From assembly GCF_000717025.1 (NCBI RefSeq), contig NZ_JNXG01000005.1, positions 1-64,000 of the forward strand: a stretch of DNA of 64,000 nucleotides. The letters are read 5' to 3'. Shown here in pieces: positions 60,597 to 64,000 of the stretch (position 1 is the stretch's first letter; each line of letters starts with the position of its first letter). The stretch comes from Streptomyces atroolivaceus. GTDB taxonomy: Bacteria; Actinomycetota; Actinomycetes; Streptomycetales; Streptomycetaceae. The notes under the pieces were generated by a model. It was not told the DNA's origin. It was given only the letters and a program-made list of their open reading frames with translations, and ran no database searches. The translations under genes were made by a program, and so were the position numbers.

Positions 60597-60746
60597 GATG
60601 TCTCCCGGGCAGGTACGTGACAGCGTCGAATCAACCGCCAACCGGCTCGTCGTTCAACCTACTTGGCGGTAATGCCGGTGCGGCAGTACCGGGAGATACG
60701 TATGTCGGCGCAGGGATGTTCAGCCGATGTCGGGCAGCGGGTCAGG

Positions 60747-61511
60747 TCAGCGGCGCAGGGCCGGGTGGTCGGCGACGACGGTGCAGGAGCCGGGGGCCAC
60801 CTCGGTGAAGCCCGCGTCCCGCACCACCGGCAGCCCACTCGCGGTGAGTTCGCGCCAGCGGGCGGTGTCCGGGGTGGCGACGGAGAGCGGGAACCCCGCC
60901 TCGCGCCACGCCTTGCGCTCCGCGTCCGACAGTTCCCACCAGGCGAGCTGGGCGCCGTGCCCGGCCTGAGCCATCGCCTTGCCCGCCGACATGGCGACGT
61001 CCGGATTCATCCAGAGCACGGGACCGGCCGGATCGGGTGCCGCCGGAGCCTGGGGGTCGTCCAGGTCCGTGCCCGAGACCTGGAGCTTGGCCAGCTCCTT
61101 GGGCCAGCCGTCCAGGGGCACCGGAGGGAACACCCTGACCTCCGCGTGCTCGCCCGTGACCGTGATCCCGGGCAGCGTGGAGGCCTTCCGCCACTCCGCG
61201 CCGCGCGCCCGCCGGACCACCTTGCGGATACGGGCGTCCTGCCATTCGCGCACGGCCCGCGCCCACTCGCCCTCGGCCCTGCCCTCGTCCTCGCCCTGGG
61301 CGCGCGGGTCCGAGAGGATCGTGAGCACCGCACGGGCGGCGGTCACCAGGGCGTCGTTGCGCGCCGGGGGGTCGGTCTTCTCCAGGTGCACCACCAGAGG
61401 CAGGACGAACTGCGGGGCTTCGTCACGGGCCGTCGGCTCCGTACGGAACGGGCTGCCGGCGGAGGCTTCCGGTGCTGCGGGAAGGGGCTCGGGAATGCTG
61501 TCGCTGCTCAC
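60747..61511 (-). CDS. Peptidyl-tRNA hydrolase PTH2-family protein (254 aa)
   Basis: The C-terminal 100 residues carry the archaeal/eukaryal-type Pth2 pattern: VLWMNPDVAMSAGKAMAQAGHGAQLAWW, corresponding to the Lys/Gln/His-containing first helix of Pth2. The N-terminal 140 residues are an actinobacterial extension with FVLPLVVHLEKTDPPARNDALVTAARAVL. Cytoplasmic; expected to cleave peptidyl-tRNA, or act only as a related protein; the bacterial Pth1 would be elsewhere. GTG 61511. Divergent from the AIM24 gene with a 74-bp gap. Confidence 0.75.
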   Translation of the reverse strand: MSSDSIPEPLPAAPEASAGSPFRTEPTARDEAPQFVLPLVVHLEKTDPPARNDALVTAARAVLTILSDPRAQGEDEGRAEGEWARAVREWQDARIRKVVRRARGAEWRKASTLPGITVTGEHAEVRVFPPVPLDGWPKELAKLQVSGTDLDDPQAPAAPDPAGPVLWMNPDVAMSAGKAMAQAGHGAQLAWWELSDAERKAWREAGFPLSVATPDTARWRELTASGLPVVRDAGFTEVAPGSCTVVADHPALRR

Positions 61512-61585
61512 CCGACCCAGTCTGCCAGGCCCCTCCGACAACCTGTTCTTGGCGGAACGGTGGGCTCCGGGTGAGGATGCACAGC

Positions 61586-62260
61586 ATGAAGAGCGACCTC
61601 TTTTCCAGCGAGCACATGGCGCAGCAGGCGACCGCCCCGGGGATGACCCTGCAGAACGCCAAATCCATCAAGTACGCCGTCAACGGTGAGATGCACGCGC
61701 GTCAGGGATCGATGATCGCCTTCCGGGGCAATCTCCAGTTCGACCGCAAGGGCCAGGGCATCGGCGGCATGCTCAAGCGCGCGGTGACCGGCGAGGGGCT
61801 GGCCCTGATGGCGGTCTCGGGGCAGGGCGAGGCCTGGTTCGCCCACGAGGCGGCCAACTGCTTCATCGTCGAGATGGAGCAGGGCGACGTCCTGACCGTC
61901 AACGGCCGCAACGTGCTCTGCTTCGACGCGACCCTGTCCTACGAGATCAAGACCGTGAAGGGCGCCGGAATGACCGGCGGCGGCCTCTTCAACAGCGTCT
62001 TCAGCGGGTCCGGCAAACTCGGCCTGATATGCGAGGGCCAGCCCATAGTGATCCCCGTCGGCGCGCAGCAGCCGGTGTACGTCGACACGGACGCGGTCGT
62101 CGGCTGGAGTGCCCAGCTGTCCACGTCGCTGCACCGCTCGCAGAGCTTCGGCTCGATGGTGCGCGGCGGATCCGGCGAGGCGGTCCAGCTGATGCTCCAG
62201 GGCGAGGGGTTCGTGATCGTACGCCCCAGTGAGCTCAAGCAGGAGAAGTCGTCCAGCTGA
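61586..62260 (+). CDS. AIM24-family protein (224 aa)
   Basis: AIM24/TRAP-like beta-rich fold: MTLQNAKSIKYAVNGEMHARQGSMIAFRGNLQF at the N-terminus, GEGLALMAVSGQGEAWFAHEA and VNGRNVLCFDATLSYEIKTVKG in the middle, and the final LQLMLQ-like strand (AVQLMLQGEGFVIVRPSE). No signal peptide. Bacterial members are conserved but of unknown function; the yeast namesake is a mitochondrial inner-membrane protein. ATG 61586 with AGG 9 bp upstream. Followed at 21 bp by an ABC transporter gene on the same strand. Confidence 0.83.
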   Translation: MKSDLFSSEHMAQQATAPGMTLQNAKSIKYAVNGEMHARQGSMIAFRGNLQFDRKGQGIGGMLKRAVTGEGLALMAVSGQGEAWFAHEAANCFIVEMEQGDVLTVNGRNVLCFDATLSYEIKTVKGAGMTGGGLFNSVFSGSGKLGLICEGQPIVIPVGAQQPVYVDTDAVVGWSAQLSTSLHRSQSFGSMVRGGSGEAVQLMLQGEGFVIVRPSELKQEKSSS

Positions 62261-62281
62261 TCCCGCGAGGAGTGGACCGTC

Positions 62282-63940
62282 GTGATCCTGCGAGGAGTGG
62301 GCCGCCGGTACGGCCTGCGTGGACCCTGGGTACTGCGCGGTCTCGACCTCGACCTGCCCGTGCACACCCTGGTCCGGGTCGAGGGCGGTAACGGGGCGGG
62401 CAAGTCGACCCTGCTGAGGCTGCTCGCCGGTGTCGACGCGCCGACCGAGGGGCGCGTCACGGGCCGGCCCCGCACGGCGTACGTCCCCGAGCGGTTCCCC
62501 GCGGCCCTGCCGTTCACCGCTGCCGGCTACCTCGTCCACCTGGGCCGCGTCCACGGACTCCCGGCGACCGAGGCCGCCGCAGGGGCCGAGGAGTGGCTGG
62601 CACGCTTCGGGGCCGCGGAGCACGCCCGTACGCCCCTCGCGGAACTCTCCAAGGGCACCAGCCAGAAGGTCGCCCTCGCCCAGGCGCTCCTCGCCGAGCC
62701 GGATCTCCTCGTCCTGGACGAGGCCTGGACGGGCCTGGACTCCGCGGCCCGCGGTGAACTCGACCGGGCGGTGGCGGAGCAGGTCGCCCGTGGTGCCACC
62801 GTGGTGTACGTCGACCATGACCCGCGACGGCTCGAAGGATCGGCCGACGCCGTGTACCGGCTGGAGGGCCGTACCCTCGTCGCGGCGAGGGCCACCCCTC
62901 CCCGCGATCCCGGCCCACGCGTCCGGATCGAGGCGACGGGCCGGGTGCCCGCCGCCCTCCCGCCGGGACTGCCCGGGGCGCCGGAGGTGGAGTACCACGC
63001 CGGAAACCCGGCCGAGGTCCGGTTCACGACCACCGCGGCCCACTCGGACCGTCTGCTCCACGCCCTCGTCACGGCCCGGCCTCCGTGGCACATCACCGGG
63101 CTCGCACAGGTCCCGGCACCGGCCCCTGCCTCCGTGACCGCCGCCTCTGACCGGGTGGCCGTTCAGCCGATGACGGCCCCGGACCCGGACCCGGGTCCGG
63201 GAACCGCCGCCGCTCCGGCCCCGGACAGGGTGTCCGGACCGGCTCGCGCGACCCGGCCGCCGGTGCGTGTCACGGTCGCGCTGATGCGCTATCAGGCCGC
63301 GCTGCTGGCACGCTCACAGCGCTGGCTCGCGCCCCTCCTCCTGTACGTGGCCGCCCTCGGCATAGGCGTGAGGGCGGGGCAGCCCCTGCTGGACTCGCTC
63401 GGCTACTCCGCCGCCGTGCTGCTCCCCGTGACGGCGTGGATCGTGCGGCTCTGCGTCGCCCAGGAGCCGCCCGCGGCGCGGGCCGTGACCGCCTCCGCCG
63501 CCGGACCGTCGCGCGCCCACCGCGCCTCGCTGCTCACCGGCCTGGTATGCGCACTCGCCCTGGGCGCCGCGGGGGCCGGGACCGTGCTGCTGATCAGCGA
63601 TCCGGTCAGCACCCACCACACCGTCGCCGTCCCGCTCCTGCCCGCCGCATCCGCCGGACTGCTCGCGATTCTGTGCTGTGCCCTGGTGGGAGCGGCGGTC
63701 GGGGCACTCTGCGCCCGGCCGCTCCTGCACCGCGACGGCTGGTCGCTCGTCGCGACCGTGCTCGGCGCGCTGCTCGCCCTCGTGACCGACGGCTCACCCG
63801 CGAAGGCCGCGGTGACGGGGCTGGTCTCCGGATCGCTGACCGGCACGGTGCGGGTTCCGCTCCTGCCTTCGGCCGCGGCGGTCGTCGTCGCGGTCACGGT
63901 GGCCGCCGTCACGTCCCGGATCGCGGCTCTGCGCGAGTGA
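62282..63940 (+). CDS. ABC transporter: ATPase fused to a membrane domain (552 aa)
   Basis: Residues 1-200 form the ABC ATPase: Walker A GGNGAGKST, signature-equivalent LSKGTSQKVALAQ (LSKGT replaces LSGGQ, as in CcmA-type exporters), Walker B LLVLDEAWTGLD with Glu replaced in the usual EP pair by EA, and H-loop VDHD. Residues 200-340 are a Pro/Ala-rich linker. Residues 345-552 have six hydrophobic segments (WLAPLLLYVAALGIGV, AVLLPVTAWIVRLCVA, LLTGLVCALALGAAGAGTVLLI, LLAILCCALVGAAVGALC, LVATVLGALLALVT, AAAVVVAVTVAAVTS). GTG 62282. Substrate unknown; an ABC-2-type exporter is likely. Confidence 0.8.
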   Translation: MILRGVGRRYGLRGPWVLRGLDLDLPVHTLVRVEGGNGAGKSTLLRLLAGVDAPTEGRVTGRPRTAYVPERFPAALPFTAAGYLVHLGRVHGLPATEAAAGAEEWLARFGAAEHARTPLAELSKGTSQKVALAQALLAEPDLLVLDEAWTGLDSAARGELDRAVAEQVARGATVVYVDHDPRRLEGSADAVYRLEGRTLVAARATPPRDPGPRVRIEATGRVPAALPPGLPGAPEVEYHAGNPAEVRFTTTAAHSDRLLHALVTARPPWHITGLAQVPAPAPASVTAASDRVAVQPMTAPDPDPGPGTAAAPAPDRVSGPARATRPPVRVTVALMRYQAALLARSQRWLAPLLLYVAALGIGVRAGQPLLDSLGYSAAVLLPVTAWIVRLCVAQEPPAARAVTASAAGPSRAHRASLLTGLVCALALGAAGAGTVLLISDPVSTHHTVAVPLLPAASAGLLAILCCALVGAAVGALCARPLLHRDGWSLVATVLGALLALVTDGSPAKAAVTGLVSGSLTGTVRVPLLPSAAAVVVAVTVAAVTSRIAALRE

Positions 63941-63954
63941 GTACGCTCGTACGT

Positions 63955-64000
63955 ATGGACGATGCGTACTGCGAGACACCCCCGCCGACGCCGGCGCCCG
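63955..64000 (+). CDS. Start of an unidentified protein (cut by window edge)
   Basis: ATG 63955 opens MDDAYCETPPPTPAP, 14 bp after the ABC transporter stop on the same strand. Only 15 codons are visible and no ribosome site is strong, so both identity and reality are uncertain. Confidence 0.35.
   Translation, partial: MDDAYCETPPPTPAP

Noticed and set aside
1..64000. CRISPR arrays, tRNA or rRNA genes
   Set aside because: No regularly spaced direct repeats and no cloverleaf or conserved rRNA segment noticed on either strand.

Overview
The window is chromosomal DNA of a Streptomyces species. Evidence: about 70% G+C with strong third-position G/C bias, frequent GTG starts, many 4-bp GTGA/ATGA gene overlaps, actinomycete-only families (HTH/DUF5753 plus DUF397 pair, class F sortase, DUF3000, HemY/HemQ haem route, ROK regulator between two sugar transporters), and a sporulation gene I recognise as whiI. 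Gene order from the GH92 enzyme to the end resembles, from memory, the SCO6004-SCO6049 stretch of S. coelicolor, with a transposable element added.

Layout. (1) 1-8.3 kb: start of xylA, divergent from a YicI-type alpha-xylosidase; a histidine phosphatase; an HTH/DUF397 regulator pair; an LCP wall-polymer ligase; a class F sortase with a membrane-anchored surface protein. (2) 8.7-18.1 kb: a secreted GH92 alpha-mannosidase, then ngcE-ngcF-ngcG (GlcNAc/chitobiose ABC importer), with an IS200/IS605-type tnpB element inserted at the ngcE stop codon. (3) 18.5-22.1 kb: a three-gene cassette around a multidomain peptidoglycan-hydrolase-like protein without a signal peptide. (4) 23.0-27.8 kb: rok7B7-like regulator and xylFGH. 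(5) 28.2-31.8 kb: dxs and an amino-acid permease. (6) 31.8-43.5 kb: NYN protein, second LCP protein, a propeller-like protein, three Stealth sugar-phosphotransferase paralogs (the middle one lacking the conserved motifs), a two-part GT4 glycosyltransferase and an SGNH esterase: a surface-polysaccharide locus. (7) 43.7-50.2 kb: beta-oxidation pair, RNase D, whiI and DUF3000. (8) 50.3-56.2 kb: hemE, FAD oxidoreductase, DUF4349 lipoprotein, hemY, hemQ. (9) 56.4-59.7 kb: a DUF692/MNIO enzyme with a fused C-terminal domain, next to two TIGR04222-type membrane proteins, one carrying a Cys/Ser/Gly-rich tail. (10) 59.8-64 kb: DUF4142 protein, Pth2-like protein, AIM24 protein, ABC transporter and the start of one more frame.

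How the parts fit. The left half is largely carbohydrate acquisition: xylose/xyloside catabolism and uptake, aminosugar uptake and mannan trimming, with a ROK regulator between the two importers and several palindromic operators. The middle builds and attaches a surface polymer (Stealth transfer, GT4, O-deacylation or acylation, LCP attachment). The right part is coproporphyrin-dependent haem synthesis plus developmental regulation.

The strongest candidate for an undescribed system is region 9: an oxidative peptide-modifying enzyme family (MNIO) directly upstream of a membrane protein with a cytoplasm-facing tail carrying seven cysteines, behind an ECF-sigma-like promoter. The second most informative observation is the base-level reconstruction of the tnpB element (TTAC/TCAA ends, ngcE stop codon replaced), which also carries a 53-residue ribbon-helix-helix gene.
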